Both the position numbers and the translations under genes were made by a program. DNA of 64,000 nucleotides from Fuscovulum ytuae (GTDB taxonomy: Bacteria; Pseudomonadota; Alphaproteobacteria; Rhodobacterales; Rhodobacteraceae), in the NCBI RefSeq assembly GCF_029953595.1, contig NZ_CP124535.1, forward strand, positions 2,140,001 through 2,204,000. Direction: 5' to 3'. Each line of letters starts with the position of its first letter. The first letter of the stretch is position 1. Below the pieces are notes generated by a model, which worked only from the letters and a program-made list of their open reading frames with translations, was not told where the DNA came from and searched no databases. Below are positions 1-7,903 of the stretch, in pieces.

Positions 1-237
1 TGTCCGATGCAGCGGGATTACCCGCCCATCCACCACCAGCGCGCCGGGTTCCAAAGTGACGGTCCCGCGCCAAGGCCCGAAGACGCTGTCATATTCAAAG
101 AGATAGGCACACATCTCCGCCCCGGCGATGTCGTTGATGCCCACAATCTCCAGCCCCGGCCAGCGCGCCGGGGTCTGCAAGGCCGCCCGCAGCACCGACC
201 GCCCGATCCGCCCAAACCCGTTGATGAAGACGCGCAT
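1..237 (-). CDS. gap: Glyceraldehyde-3-phosphate dehydrogenase, N-terminal part (cut by window edge)
   Basis: The first 79 codons are present; the rest lies beyond base 1. The protein opens with the Rossmann NAD-binding signature GFGRIGR (residues 7-13), then INDIAGAEM and FEYDSVFGPWRG, which match the GAPDH family pattern of adenine-ribose-binding Asp and substrate-loop start. The family oxidises glyceraldehyde 3-phosphate to 1,3-bisphosphoglycerate in the cytosol. The catalytic Cys is outside the window, so an erythrose-4-phosphate dehydrogenase-like paralogue cannot be excluded. The start is the ATG at 237. The gene lies downstream of bhcD on the same strand, separated by 202 bases with two hairpins, so co-transcription is uncertain. 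Confidence 0.85.
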   Translation of the reverse strand, partial: MRVFINGFGRIGRSVLRAALQTPARWPGLEIVGINDIAGAEMCAYLFEYDSVFGPWRGTVTLEPGALVVDGRVIPLHRT

Positions 238-393
238 GTGACCAAGCCTCCCCGCCCGATGCGCCAGACAGACCACGCCCCCGCAGGGGGTTCAATGCCT
301 GTAATGAAATATGATCAAAAGCGGAGTGGGCCGCAAACTCAGGAACGGTTCCTGACACAGGAACCGCCACCGGACGTCGCGCCACCCGTGCCC

Positions 394-439
394 CGATTTC
401 TGCGTGCAGAAATCGTCACGAAATCTGCGACAGATTTCG
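394..439. repeat. Two adjacent perfect hairpins downstream of bhcD
   Basis: Arms CGATTTCTGC (394-403) and GCAGAAATCG (406-415) flank a 2-base loop. They are followed by arms CGAAATCTG (419-427) and CAGATTTCG (431-439) with a 3-base loop. The second hairpin abuts the bhcD stop codon (440-442). The two hairpins share the GATTTC/GAAATC core, so the pair looks like a REP-type palindromic unit that may also stabilise or end the bhc transcript. There is no long T-run beyond it, so intrinsic termination is only a possibility. Confidence 0.6.
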
Positions 440-1399
440 CTAGACCGACACCTCCACCCCCAGCCCGCGCTCCCGCGCGCGCTGTACGGCCACCGCCGCC
501 ACCGCAAGGTCCTGCAACCCAACACCCGTCCCGTCAAACAGCGTGATCTCCGCTTCCGACCGCCGCCCGGCATCCGCACCCGTCAGCACCGCCCCAAGCG
601 GCACGATATCGGCATCCGATACCATCCCCGCCGCCACCGCATGCTGCGCCTCGCCGATGCTCACCGATTGCGCCACCTCGTCGGTGAAAAGCCGCGCCTT
701 GCCAACCAGCGCAGGCTGAACTTCCTGCTTGCCTTTCGTATCGGTCCCCATGCAGGCCAGATGCGTTCCCGGCGACACATGCGCCGCCATCAGCGATGCC
801 GCTGGCGACGATGTGATCGTGATGATGGCCTCCGCCTCCACCATCCGCTCCAACCCCACCGCCTCGAAAGGCAGCCCCAGTTCCGCGGCCACCTCCGCAA
901 GTTTCGGCAGCATCTCGGGATGCAGGTTCCACGCGATCACGCGCTCCCACTTCCGCACCCGCACCGCCGCGCGCAGCTGGAACCCCGCCTGATGCCCCGC
1001 CCCCACGATGCCCAGAACCCGCGCATCCTTCCGCGCCAGACGGTCGATGGACAAAGCCGAAGCCGCCGCCGTCCGCAGCGCGGTCAGAAGGTTGCCCCCG
1101 ACCATCGCCACAGGCCGCCCCGTATCGGGGTCAAAGAGATAGACCGTCGACTGATGGTTGGTGATCCCACGCGCCATATTGCCGGGGAAATACCCCCCCG
1201 CCTTGACGCCCAACATCCCCCCCGCCCGGTCAAGACCCGACTTGAACCCGTATTGCCGCCCTTCACCCAGCGCCTCGCGCACCACGGGAAAGTTATAGGC
1301 CTCGCCCCGCGCCATCGCGGCAAAGGTGGCGGCCACGGCCTCATAGGCATCCTCAGGCGAAACGAGGTCGGCGATCAGCGCCTCGGGAACGATCAGCAT
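440..1399 (-). CDS. bhcD: Iminosuccinate reductase BhcD (ornithine cyclodeaminase/mu-crystallin family)
   Basis: This is the last enzyme of the beta-hydroxyaspartate cycle: it reduces iminosuccinate with NAD(P)H to L-aspartate, regenerating the amino donor. The 319-residue protein has the family's Rossmann motif GAGHQAGF at about 133-140, a Lys in GVKAGG near 66 and the conserved RTAA segment near 109. The fold alone would suggest ornithine cyclodeaminase or alanine dehydrogenase. The bhcD call rests on its place directly behind bhcA, bhcB and bhcC. The ATG at 1399 has AAGGA about 6 bases upstream. It is separated from bhcC by 72 bases with a GC-rich hairpin. Confidence 0.9.
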   Translation of the reverse strand: MLIVPEALIADLVSPEDAYEAVAATFAAMARGEAYNFPVVREALGEGRQYGFKSGLDRAGGMLGVKAGGYFPGNMARGITNHQSTVYLFDPDTGRPVAMVGGNLLTALRTAAASALSIDRLARKDARVLGIVGAGHQAGFQLRAAVRVRKWERVIAWNLHPEMLPKLAEVAAELGLPFEAVGLERMVEAEAIITITSSPAASLMAAHVSPGTHLACMGTDTKGKQEVQPALVGKARLFTDEVAQSVSIGEAQHAVAAGMVSDADIVPLGAVLTGADAGRRSEAEITLFDGTGVGLQDLAVAAVAVQRARERGLGVEVSV

Positions 1400-1435
1400 C
1401 GCATATCCTTGCAGGGTAACTTCATTCCGTGGCGC

Positions 1436-1459
1436 GCGGGGGGAGGCAACGCCCCCCGC
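1436..1459 (-). other. Intercistronic GC hairpin, bhcC-bhcD
   Basis: Inverted arms of 8 bases (1436-1443 and 1452-1459; GCGGGGGG/CCCCCCGC) with an 8-base loop lie in the 72-base bhcC-bhcD gap. There is no T-run, so a processing or stability element that tunes bhcD relative to the upstream genes is likelier than a terminator. This is inferred from position only. Confidence 0.5.
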
Positions 1460-1471
1460 ACCCCCTTTTCC

Positions 1472-2635
1472 TCAATAGGCTTTGCCGCGGGCCGAGACGG
1501 GCCAGACCACCTCGACCTTGCCGTTCCGCACACCCACATACCAATCGTGGACGTTGCAGGTGGGATCGCAATGCCCCGGCACCAGCCGCAGCTTGTCATT
1601 CACCTTCAACACGCCTTCCGGATCATCGATCACGCCATGCTCGTCGCTGCACTTGATGTATTTCACATCCGTCCGGCCAAAGATCACCGGCAGCCCGCTA
1701 TCCACCGACTGGGCCTTCAGCCCCGCATCGCAGATCGCCCGATCCGCCTTGGCATGGCTCATGACCGAGGTCAGGATGAACAGCGCATTCTCCCATTCCC
1801 CCTGATCGATCCGCTTGCCGTCCTTGTCCAGGATGCGTCCGTAATCCGCATCCATAAAGGCATAGGACCCACATTGCAGCTCGTTATAGACCCCTGAATT
1901 CCCTTCGAAATAATAGGATCCCGTGCCGCCGCCGCCGACGATGTCGCATTCAAGGCCCTCACCTTTCAACGCCTCGACCGCGTCGCGCACCATGGCCACC
2001 GCGATGTCGATCTTGGCCTTGCGGTCCTCATAGCGGTCCATGTGCTGCATCGCACCCTGATAGGCCTGAATGCCCGCGAATTTCAGCCCCGGCGCCGCAT
2101 CAATGGCCTTGGCCAGGTCCACCACAGCGGGCGTCGTCGTCACGCCACAACGCCCCGCGCCGCAGTCAATCTCCACCAGACATTCGATGGTCGTCCCATG
2201 CTTCACCGCCGCCGCCGACAGGTCGGCCACATTGGCCAGATCATCGACGCAGCAGATCGCCCGCGCGCCCAATTTCGGGATACGCGCCAGACGGTCGATC
2301 TTGGCCGGATCGCGCACCTGATTGCTGACCAGCACATCCTTGATCCCGCCCCGCGCAAAGACCTCGGCCTCGCTCACCTTCTGGCAGCAGACGCCAATGG
2401 ACCCGCCCAACCGTTCCTGCAACAGCGCCACATCCACCGATTTATGCATTTTCCCATGCACCCGGTGCCGCACGCCCATTTCGCGGGCAAAGCGCCCCAT
2501 CTTCTCGATGTTCCGCTCCAGCGCATCCAGATCCAGCACAAGGCAAGGCGTCTGGATGTCCTTCTCATCCATCCCCGGCAGCGCTGGGATGTCATAGCCC
2601 ACTTCCAACCCGTCCAGTTTCACCTGCGCGTTCAT
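1472..2635 (-). CDS. bhcC: Beta-hydroxyaspartate aldolase BhcC (D-threonine aldolase-like)
   Basis: Joins glycine and glyoxylate to (2R,3S)-beta-hydroxyaspartate, the carbon-carbon bond-forming step of the cycle. The 387-residue protein has the fold-III PLP (alanine racemase-like) layout. It shows HGKMHKS near 60-66 with the probable PLP Lys62, the phosphate-binding GGGGTGSYY segment in the second half, and a C-terminal metal-binding PGHCDPTCNVHDW segment typical of D-threonine aldolase/D-serine dehydratase-type enzymes. The ATG at 2635 lies 4 bases after the bhcB stop, indicating translational coupling. By sequence alone 3-hydroxy-D-aspartate aldolase would be an equally good name. Confidence 0.92.
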   Translation of the reverse strand: MNAQVKLDGLEVGYDIPALPGMDEKDIQTPCLVLDLDALERNIEKMGRFAREMGVRHRVHGKMHKSVDVALLQERLGGSIGVCCQKVSEAEVFARGGIKDVLVSNQVRDPAKIDRLARIPKLGARAICCVDDLANVADLSAAAVKHGTTIECLVEIDCGAGRCGVTTTPAVVDLAKAIDAAPGLKFAGIQAYQGAMQHMDRYEDRKAKIDIAVAMVRDAVEALKGEGLECDIVGGGGTGSYYFEGNSGVYNELQCGSYAFMDADYGRILDKDGKRIDQGEWENALFILTSVMSHAKADRAICDAGLKAQSVDSGLPVIFGRTDVKYIKCSDEHGVIDDPEGVLKVNDKLRLVPGHCDPTCNVHDWYVGVRNGKVEVVWPVSARGKAY

Positions 2636-2639
2636 ATCC

Positions 2640-3602
2640 TTACCCTTTCATCCAAGGCAGCTTGTCCAGATCCACATTCCCGCCGGTCAGGATCACCCCG
2701 ACCCGCTTGCCCCGGAACCGATCCGGGTTCTTCAGGATCACCGCCAGCGGCACCGAACAGCTGGCCTCGATCACGATTTTCATCCGCTTCCAATGCAGCT
2801 TCATCGCCTCGACGATCTCATCCTCCGTCGCAGTCAGCACGTCGGTCGCGTAGGTCTTCACAAAATGCCATGTCAGTTCCTTGAGCGGCACCTTCAACCC
2901 GTCCGCCACCGTATCCGGCGCGTCATCGGCGATGATATGCCCCGCCCGGAAACTGCGCGCCGCGTCATCGGCATTCACGGGTTCGGCAGCGAAAATCTCC
3001 ACCTGCGGCGCAATGGCCGACAGCGTCAGGCAGGTGCCGGAAATCATCCCACCCCCACCGATGGGCGCCACCACAGCATCCAGCCCGTCCACCTGCTCCA
3101 TCAACTCGCGCGAACAGGTGCCCTGTCCCGCAATCACGCGCGGGTCGTTATAGGGATGCACGAAATCCGCTCCCGTCCGCGCCTGCACTTCGGCAAACAC
3201 CGCCTCACGGCTGCTGGTCGACGGTTCGCATTCCACGATCACTCCGCCATAGCCTCGCACCGCATCCTTCTTGGCCTGCGGTGCCGTCCGCGGCATCACC
3301 ACCGTGCAAGGAATGCCCCGCCGCCCCGCCGCATAGGACAGAGACAGCGCATGGTTCCCGCTCGAATGCGTGGCAACACCCCGCTCCAGTTGATCGTCCC
3401 GCAGGCCAAAGACGGCATTCGACGCCCCCCGCACCTTGAACGCCCCGGCCTTCTGGAAGTTCTCGCATTTAAAGAAAAGCTCCGCCCCCGTCAGCTCGTT
3501 CAGGAAGCTGGAGGTCAGAACCGGCGTCCGATGGATATAAGGCGCGATCCGCGCATGGGCCGCCAGCACATCGTCATAAGTCGGTATCACCATCTCCACC
3601 AT
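2640..3602 (-). CDS. bhcB: Beta-hydroxyaspartate dehydratase BhcB (threonine/serine dehydratase fold)
   Basis: Removes water from (2R,3S)-beta-hydroxyaspartate to give iminosuccinate, which BhcD reduces. It is a PLP fold-II enzyme of about 320 residues. The Schiff-base Lys is in GAFKVRGA near 56, a glycine-rich phosphate loop IGGGGMISGT sits in the middle and TGGN near the C-terminus. I chose the ATG at 3602 (MVEMVIPTYDD), which has GGAGG 14 bases upstream; the ATG at 3623 (MEAALRD, no visible Shine-Dalgarno) is the alternative and would add 7 residues. It follows bhcA after a short gap with a hairpin and runs into bhcC. Confidence 0.9.
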   Translation of the reverse strand: MVEMVIPTYDDVLAAHARIAPYIHRTPVLTSSFLNELTGAELFFKCENFQKAGAFKVRGASNAVFGLRDDQLERGVATHSSGNHALSLSYAAGRRGIPCTVVMPRTAPQAKKDAVRGYGGVIVECEPSTSSREAVFAEVQARTGADFVHPYNDPRVIAGQGTCSRELMEQVDGLDAVVAPIGGGGMISGTCLTLSAIAPQVEIFAAEPVNADDAARSFRAGHIIADDAPDTVADGLKVPLKELTWHFVKTYATDVLTATEDEIVEAMKLHWKRMKIVIEASCSVPLAVILKNPDRFRGKRVGVILTGGNVDLDKLPWMKG

Positions 3603-3649
3603 GTCGCGCAACGCCGCCTCCATTTTCTGTCTGAAAATATCCCGTTGGG

Positions 3650-3667
3650 CCGGGGGCTTGCCCCCGG
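3650..3667 (-). other. Intercistronic GC hairpin, bhcA-bhcB
   Basis: A perfect palindrome with 8-base arms CCGGGGGC/GCCCCCGG and a 2-base loop lies 14 bases after the bhcA stop. Read on the minus strand it is followed by GATATTTTC, which resembles the hairpin-plus-TATTTT layout of the 3' elements elsewhere in this window. Because bhcB follows directly, partial termination or mRNA processing that sets the bhcA:bhcBCD ratio is the likely role (inference). Confidence 0.5.
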
Positions 3668-3681
3668 TCCCACGGGTTCCA

Positions 3682-4872
3682 TCATTCCGCCGCCATCGCC
3701 ATCGGCACCGCCGACCCGCGATAGAAATCCGCCGCCGCCGCCACGCCCGATCCCAGCCGCACGTTCCAGCCCAGATCGGCCATGCACATCTCCGCCGTGG
3801 CAAGGCCACCCAGCACCATCACATCCGTCAACATCCCCAGATGCCCGATGCGGAACACTTTGCCCGCCACTTCGCCCAGCCCCACACCGAAAGCCACGCC
3901 ATACTTTTCCGCGGCCAGCTTCACGAGGTCGGTGCCATTGCACCCCGCAGGCACCACCACCGCCGTCACCGTCTCGGAATAAAGGTCGGGCGAGGCCGCG
4001 CAGGGCCGCATTCCCCAAGCCGCCACCGCGCGCCGCACCCCTTCGGCCAGCCGCGCATGCCGGGCATAGACCGCCTCCAGCCCCTCGTCCTCCAGCATCT
4101 CGATGGATTTCGCGAGCCCCGCGATCAACCCCACCGATGGCGTGTAGGGATAGCCTCCCCCGGCATAGCTTTTCAGCATGTCGCGGAAGTCGAAAAAGGT
4201 CCGCGGCAGCCGTGCCCCGTCCATCGCCGCCAGCGCCTTGTCCGACACCCCAAGGATCGCCAGCCCGGCAGGCAGCATGAATCCCTTCTGGCTGCCCGCC
4301 ACGGCGATATCCACGCCCCAAGCGGCCATCTCGAATGGCATCGACCCAATCGACGACACGCCGTCGACAAAAAGCATCGCCTCATGCCCCGCCGCATCCA
4401 TCGCGCGCCGGATGCCCGCAATATCCGACCGAACCCCCGTCGCCGTCTCGTTATGCGTGGCCAGCACCGCCTTGATCCGTCCGCCCGTATCGGCGCGCAA
4501 CGCCGCCTCGATGGCCGCCACAGGCGCACCCTGCCCCCAAGGCGTTTCGATGATCTCCACCTCCAGCCCATGGCGCTGGCACAAATCGATCCAGCGATGG
4601 CTGAACATCCCGAACCGCGCCGCCAACACCCGGTCACCGGGCGACAGCGTGTTGCTAATCGCGGCTTCCCAGCCACCCGTCCCGGTCGACGGCAGGATGA
4701 TCACCTCACCCCCCGCCATCCCCAGCACGCGCCGGACCCCCGCCACCGCCGGACGGAACAGCTTGCCAAAGGCCGCTGACCGATGATCCAGCGTAGGCAT
4801 GTCACAGGCCTTGCGAATCTCCTCTGGAATATTCGTCGGGCCGGGAATGAAGACGGGATTCTGGAAGGACAT
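3682..4872 (-). CDS. bhcA: L-aspartate:glyoxylate aminotransferase BhcA (class V)
   Basis: Transfers the amino group of aspartate to glyoxylate, giving oxaloacetate (the cycle's product) and glycine for BhcC. The 396-residue class V aminotransferase begins with MSFQNPVFIPGPTNIP. It has STGTGGWEA near 62-70 for PLP phosphate contact, an Asp in LFVDGVSSIG (Asp170) and the PLP Lys in AGSQKGF (Lys196). The ATG at 4872 has a strong AGAGGTGG Shine-Dalgarno; a longer frame to 4902 lacks one. It is the first gene of the bhcABCD unit, opposite bhcR. Serine-glyoxylate aminotransferase is the nearest alternative, excluded by context. Confidence 0.93.
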   Translation of the reverse strand: MSFQNPVFIPGPTNIPEEIRKACDMPTLDHRSAAFGKLFRPAVAGVRRVLGMAGGEVIILPSTGTGGWEAAISNTLSPGDRVLAARFGMFSHRWIDLCQRHGLEVEIIETPWGQGAPVAAIEAALRADTGGRIKAVLATHNETATGVRSDIAGIRRAMDAAGHEAMLFVDGVSSIGSMPFEMAAWGVDIAVAGSQKGFMLPAGLAILGVSDKALAAMDGARLPRTFFDFRDMLKSYAGGGYPYTPSVGLIAGLAKSIEMLEDEGLEAVYARHARLAEGVRRAVAAWGMRPCAASPDLYSETVTAVVVPAGCNGTDLVKLAAEKYGVAFGVGLGEVAGKVFRIGHLGMLTDVMVLGGLATAEMCMADLGWNVRLGSGVAAAADFYRGSAVPMAMAAE

Positions 4873-5023
4873 GGCGACCACCTCTCTTGGGCATGGCGGC
4901 ACCCTACGCCCTCCCTCGCCGCATCACAATTTTTTCGAAAACATTTTTCAACAAACGAAAAATGCTCTATCCTCTTTCCAAATCAGAGACTTGCGCTTTT
5001 TCACCCCAAACGGACCCGCTCAA
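4873..5023. promoter_or_regulatory. bhcA/bhcR divergent promoter region with paired palindromes
   Basis: This is a 151-base intergenic stretch with an AT-rich middle. It holds the palindrome TTTTCGAAAA (4932-4941) and, one base on, an inverted repeat with 8-base arms CATTTTTC (4942-4949) and GAAAAATG (4957-4964) around a 7-base spacer. IclR-family proteins bind such palindromes between the regulator gene and its target operon. The placement therefore suggests the BhcR operator, probably glyoxylate-responsive as described for Paracoccus. No promoter hexamers are claimed. Confidence 0.6.
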
Positions 5024-5839
5024 ATGCCCACAAAACCTCGCGGCCGCCCCAAGGCCTTCCACGACAAGACCGACCAAAACACGGTGCAGGCACTCGACCG
5101 CGCGCTTGGCCTGCTCTCCACCCTTGCCAATCATCCGGGCCTCACGCTGTCGGAACTCGCCGAAACCTCCGGTCAGGCCGTCGCCACGGTCTACCGCGCC
5201 CTCATCACGCTGCAATCCCACGGGATGGTCGAATCCGAAGACCCCGCTCAGGTCTGGCATATCGGCCCGGGTGCCTTCCGCGTGGGTTCCGCCTTCCTGC
5301 GCCGGACCAAGGTCGTCGAACGCGCCCGCGCCGCGATGGATGCCTTGATGCGGGACACGGGCGAAACCGCAAATCTCGGGGTCGAGGTGGGGGATGAGGT
5401 CCTCTTCCTCTCCCAAGTCGAAACCCATCAGGCCATCCGTGCTTTCTTCCCCCCCGGCACCATTGCGCCCATGCATGTCTCTGGCATCGGCAAGGCCCTG
5501 CTCGCTTGGTATCCGGAAGAGAAGGTGAAAGGTATCCTTGCCCGCAAGGGGTTGGAACGCTTCACCACCCTCACCCACACTTCCGAAACCGCCCTCCTGC
5601 GCGATCTGTCCCGCACGCGCGACCGTGGCTTCGCCATCGATGATCAGGAACGCGCCGAAGGCATGCGCTGCGTCGCCGCCCCCATCTTCAACGCCCATGG
5701 CGAACCCGTCGCGGGCCTCTCGGTCAGCGGCCCGGCCTTCCGCATGGGCCTCTCAGATGCGACGCGCCTCGGCGCCCTCGTCCGCGCCGCAGCAGACAAG
5801 GTGACCGAAGCCACGGGTGGTCAGCAGCCCACGCCCTAA
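5024..5839 (+). CDS. bhcR: IclR-family regulator of the beta-hydroxyaspartate cycle, BhcR
   Basis: The 271-residue protein has an N-terminal winged helix-turn-helix (about 20-85, recognition segment TVYRALITL near 56) and a C-terminal IclR effector domain containing GPAFRMG near the end. In Paracoccus the homologous protein controls the adjacent bhcABCD operon in response to glyoxylate; the same divergent layout is seen here. I chose the ATG at 5024 because the N-terminus MPTKPRGRPKAF is typical and leaves the palindromes at 4932-4964 upstream. An in-frame start at 4799 would run back into bhcA. It is convergent with the patB-like gene. Confidence 0.9.
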   Translation: MPTKPRGRPKAFHDKTDQNTVQALDRALGLLSTLANHPGLTLSELAETSGQAVATVYRALITLQSHGMVESEDPAQVWHIGPGAFRVGSAFLRRTKVVERARAAMDALMRDTGETANLGVEVGDEVLFLSQVETHQAIRAFFPPGTIAPMHVSGIGKALLAWYPEEKVKGILARKGLERFTTLTHTSETALLRDLSRTRDRGFAIDDQERAEGMRCVAAPIFNAHGEPVAGLSVSGPAFRMGLSDATRLGALVRAAADKVTEATGGQQPTP

Positions 5840-5842
5840 GCC

Positions 5843-5955
5843 CTTCATCTTGGCAATAAATACTCGCGGGGGAGGGCGCGCAAAGCGCGTCCGGGGGCGG
5901 CAGCCCCCCTCCCTTCTGACGGGGCGAAGTCCCCGGCAGAAGGGCAAAGGAATGC
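5843..5955 (-). terminator. 3' region of patB-like gene: hairpins plus dispersed 3' element (copy 1)
   Basis: Read from the patB-like stop (minus strand), the order is: a GCATTCCTTTGCC motif (5955-5943); a strong hairpin with arms CCCTTCTG/CAGAAGGG (5911-5918, 5937-5944) and inner GGGG/CCCC; a second hairpin GGGGGC/GCCCCC (5893-5898, 5903-5908); then the dispersed element TATTT(A)TTGCCAAGATG (5865-5843). The layout suggests a transcript end between the convergent patB-like and bhcR genes. Four further copies of the element lie downstream of other genes in this window. Confidence 0.6.
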
Positions 5956-5983
5956 CGCGGCACGCGGCGCCGCTCAATAACCG

Positions 5984-7156
5984 CTATTGCAGATCGCGGA
6001 ACGCCGCCTGCATGCGCTCCACCGCCTCCACCACCATCGCGCGCGGGGCAGCGATGTTGAACCGCAGGAAGGTCTCTCCCCCCGGCCCAAAGCTCGCGCC
6101 ATGATTGGTGGCAATCCGCGCCTCCTTCTCCACCCGCCCGATGAATTCCGCAGGTGCCATCCCGGTGCCCGAAAAATCCAGCCATGCCAGATAGGTCGCC
6201 TCCAGCGGCATGGATCGCAGGCCCGGTATCCCCGCCATGCCCGCATCAAACACCCGCCGGTTCCCCTCCAGATAGGCCATCAGCGCATCCACCCACTCCG
6301 CCCCTTCGGGCGAATAGGCCGCCGTCGCCATATGCATCCCGAAACTATTGCCCGAAATGCCAAGGGCCATGATCTTCGCCGCAAACTTCGCCTTCAGCGC
6401 GGGGTCCGCGATGATCACATTCCCCGTATGGCTGCCCGCGATGTTGAAGGTCTTCGTCGTCGCGGTCATCATCACCAGACGGTCCGCAATCTCTGGCGCG
6501 GCCAGCGTCATCGGCACATGCCGCTGCCCCGGATAGACCAGATCATGGTGGATCTCGTCCGATACCAAAATCAGATCATGCCGCACGCAGAAATCGGCGA
6601 CCCCGCGCAGCTCCGCCTCCGTCCAGACCCGCCCGCCCGGATTGTGGGGCGAGCAGAGGATGAACATCCGCTCCCGCCCCGTCATCAGCCCGTCCCAGGC
6701 GTCAAAATCCATCTCATAGCGCCCATCGACCAAGGCAAGCGGACAATCCCGCACCTCGCGCCCCGCCGCTTTGATCGTGCGGGCAAAGGCGTGATAGACA
6801 GGCGTCGTCAGCACGACCGCATCCCCGGGCGCGGTAAAGGCCTCAAGGCAAAGCCCCGTCCCGTTCACAAGACCATGCGTGGTAAAGATGTCCCCCGCCG
6901 CCACGTTCCAGCCATGGCGCGTCTTCATCCACCACTGGATCGCCTCCAGATAGGCGCGGTCATCCCCGAAATAGCCATAGATGCCATGCGCCGCCAACCG
7001 TTCTACCGCCTGCTGGACGATGGCGGGCGGCCGGAACTCCATATCCGCCACCCACATGGCAAGCCCCTCCGACGCCGGAACGCCGTAAAGCTTCTCCATC
7101 ATGTCCCATTTCACGCAATGGGTGCCGATGCGGTTGATCGGGGTGTCAAAGTCCAT
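5984..7156 (-). CDS. patB: PatB/MalY-type C-S lyase (cystathionine beta-lyase family)
   Basis: A PLP fold-I enzyme of 390 residues in the MalY/PatB subgroup, predicted to cleave cystathionine or related cysteine S-conjugates to a thiol, pyruvate and ammonia. It shows WVADMEF near 35-41, PHNPGGR near 170, SDEIHHDL (199-206) and the PLP Lys in TATTKTFN (Lys235), all subgroup hallmarks. The ATG at 7156 has AGAGGG a few bases upstream; the longer frame to 7183 has a less typical N-terminus. It stands alone and is divergent from def. The exact substrate cannot be told from sequence. Confidence 0.85.
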   Translation of the reverse strand: MDFDTPINRIGTHCVKWDMMEKLYGVPASEGLAMWVADMEFRPPAIVQQAVERLAAHGIYGYFGDDRAYLEAIQWWMKTRHGWNVAAGDIFTTHGLVNGTGLCLEAFTAPGDAVVLTTPVYHAFARTIKAAGREVRDCPLALVDGRYEMDFDAWDGLMTGRERMFILCSPHNPGGRVWTEAELRGVADFCVRHDLILVSDEIHHDLVYPGQRHVPMTLAAPEIADRLVMMTATTKTFNIAGSHTGNVIIADPALKAKFAAKIMALGISGNSFGMHMATAAYSPEGAEWVDALMAYLEGNRRVFDAGMAGIPGLRSMPLEATYLAWLDFSGTGMAPAEFIGRVEKEARIATNHGASFGPGGETFLRFNIAAPRAMVVEAVERMQAAFRDLQ

Positions 7157-7378
7157 ATCCGCCCTCTGGTCCTGCTGCCGCAATCAGGAATATCAAGTCA
7201 GAACATACGTTCCAATCGGGAAATTGATGCCGATACAATGTTCTGCCCTCAACCATTTACCTAGCATTTTGTCCCACTTTTTTGCAAATTTTCAGAATAC
7301 TATCCCAAATCATTCAGCAAACCCACCACCCCTGTCCCGCCATTGCACCCATAGGGCTTTTTCCGCTATCGACAGCAC
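7157..7378. promoter_or_regulatory. Divergent promoter region, patB-like gene/def
   Basis: A 222-base intergenic region, clearly more AT-rich than its surroundings (several T-runs around 7257-7300). It must carry promoters for both the patB-like gene and the def-def2-fmt unit. I see no operator-like palindrome and do not assign hexamers. Confidence 0.4.
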
Positions 7379-7903
7379 ATGATCCGCCCCATCCTGATCC
7401 ATCCCGACCCGCGCCTCAAGAAACTCTGCGACCCCGTCGCCGAGATCACACCCGACATGGGCAAACTGGCCGAAGACATGCTCCAGACGATGTATGATGC
7501 CCCCGGCATCGGCCTCGCCGCACCACAGGTCGGGATCACCAAACGCCTTATCGTCATGGATTGCGTCAAAGCTGAGAATGAGGCCCCCCGCCCCCTCGTC
7601 CTCTTCAACCCCGAAGTCACCTGGGCGTCCGAAGAGCTGTCGACCTATGACGAAGGCTGCCTCTCTATCCCCGATCAATATGCCGAAGTGCAGCGCCCAG
7701 CCGAGGTGCGCGTCCGCTGGATGGGTCTCGACGGCAAGTCGCAAGAGGAACAGTTCTCCGGTCTCTGGGCCACCTGCGTCCAGCACGAGATCGACCACCT
7801 GAACGGCAAACTCTTCATCGATTACTTGGGTCCGCTGAAACGCCAGCTCATCACCCGCAAGATGGAGAAACTGAAACGCGAACGCGCGCGGCAGGGCGGA
7901 TGA
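7379..7903 (+). CDS. def: Peptide deformylase
   Basis: Removes the N-formyl group from nascent proteins. The 174-residue protein has all three catalytic motifs intact: GIGLAAPQVG (43-52), EGCLS (92-96, metal ligand Cys94) and QHEIDH (135-140, ligands His136 and His140, catalytic Glu137). It is first in a unit with a second deformylase-like gene and fmt, overlapping the former by 4 bases (ATGA). This is the usual def-fmt linkage, with the formyl group added by Fmt and removed by Def. Confidence 0.97.
   Translation: MIRPILIHPDPRLKKLCDPVAEITPDMGKLAEDMLQTMYDAPGIGLAAPQVGITKRLIVMDCVKAENEAPRPLVLFNPEVTWASEELSTYDEGCLSIPDQYAEVQRPAEVRVRWMGLDGKSQEEQFSGLWATCVQHEIDHLNGKLFIDYLGPLKRQLITRKMEKLKRERARQGG

Noticed and set aside
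404-4280. Long plus-strand open frames over bhcD, bhcC, bhcB and bhcA
   Set aside because: Their translations are Arg/His/Pro-rich, low in complexity and lack domains, while the minus-strand frames are clear enzymes.
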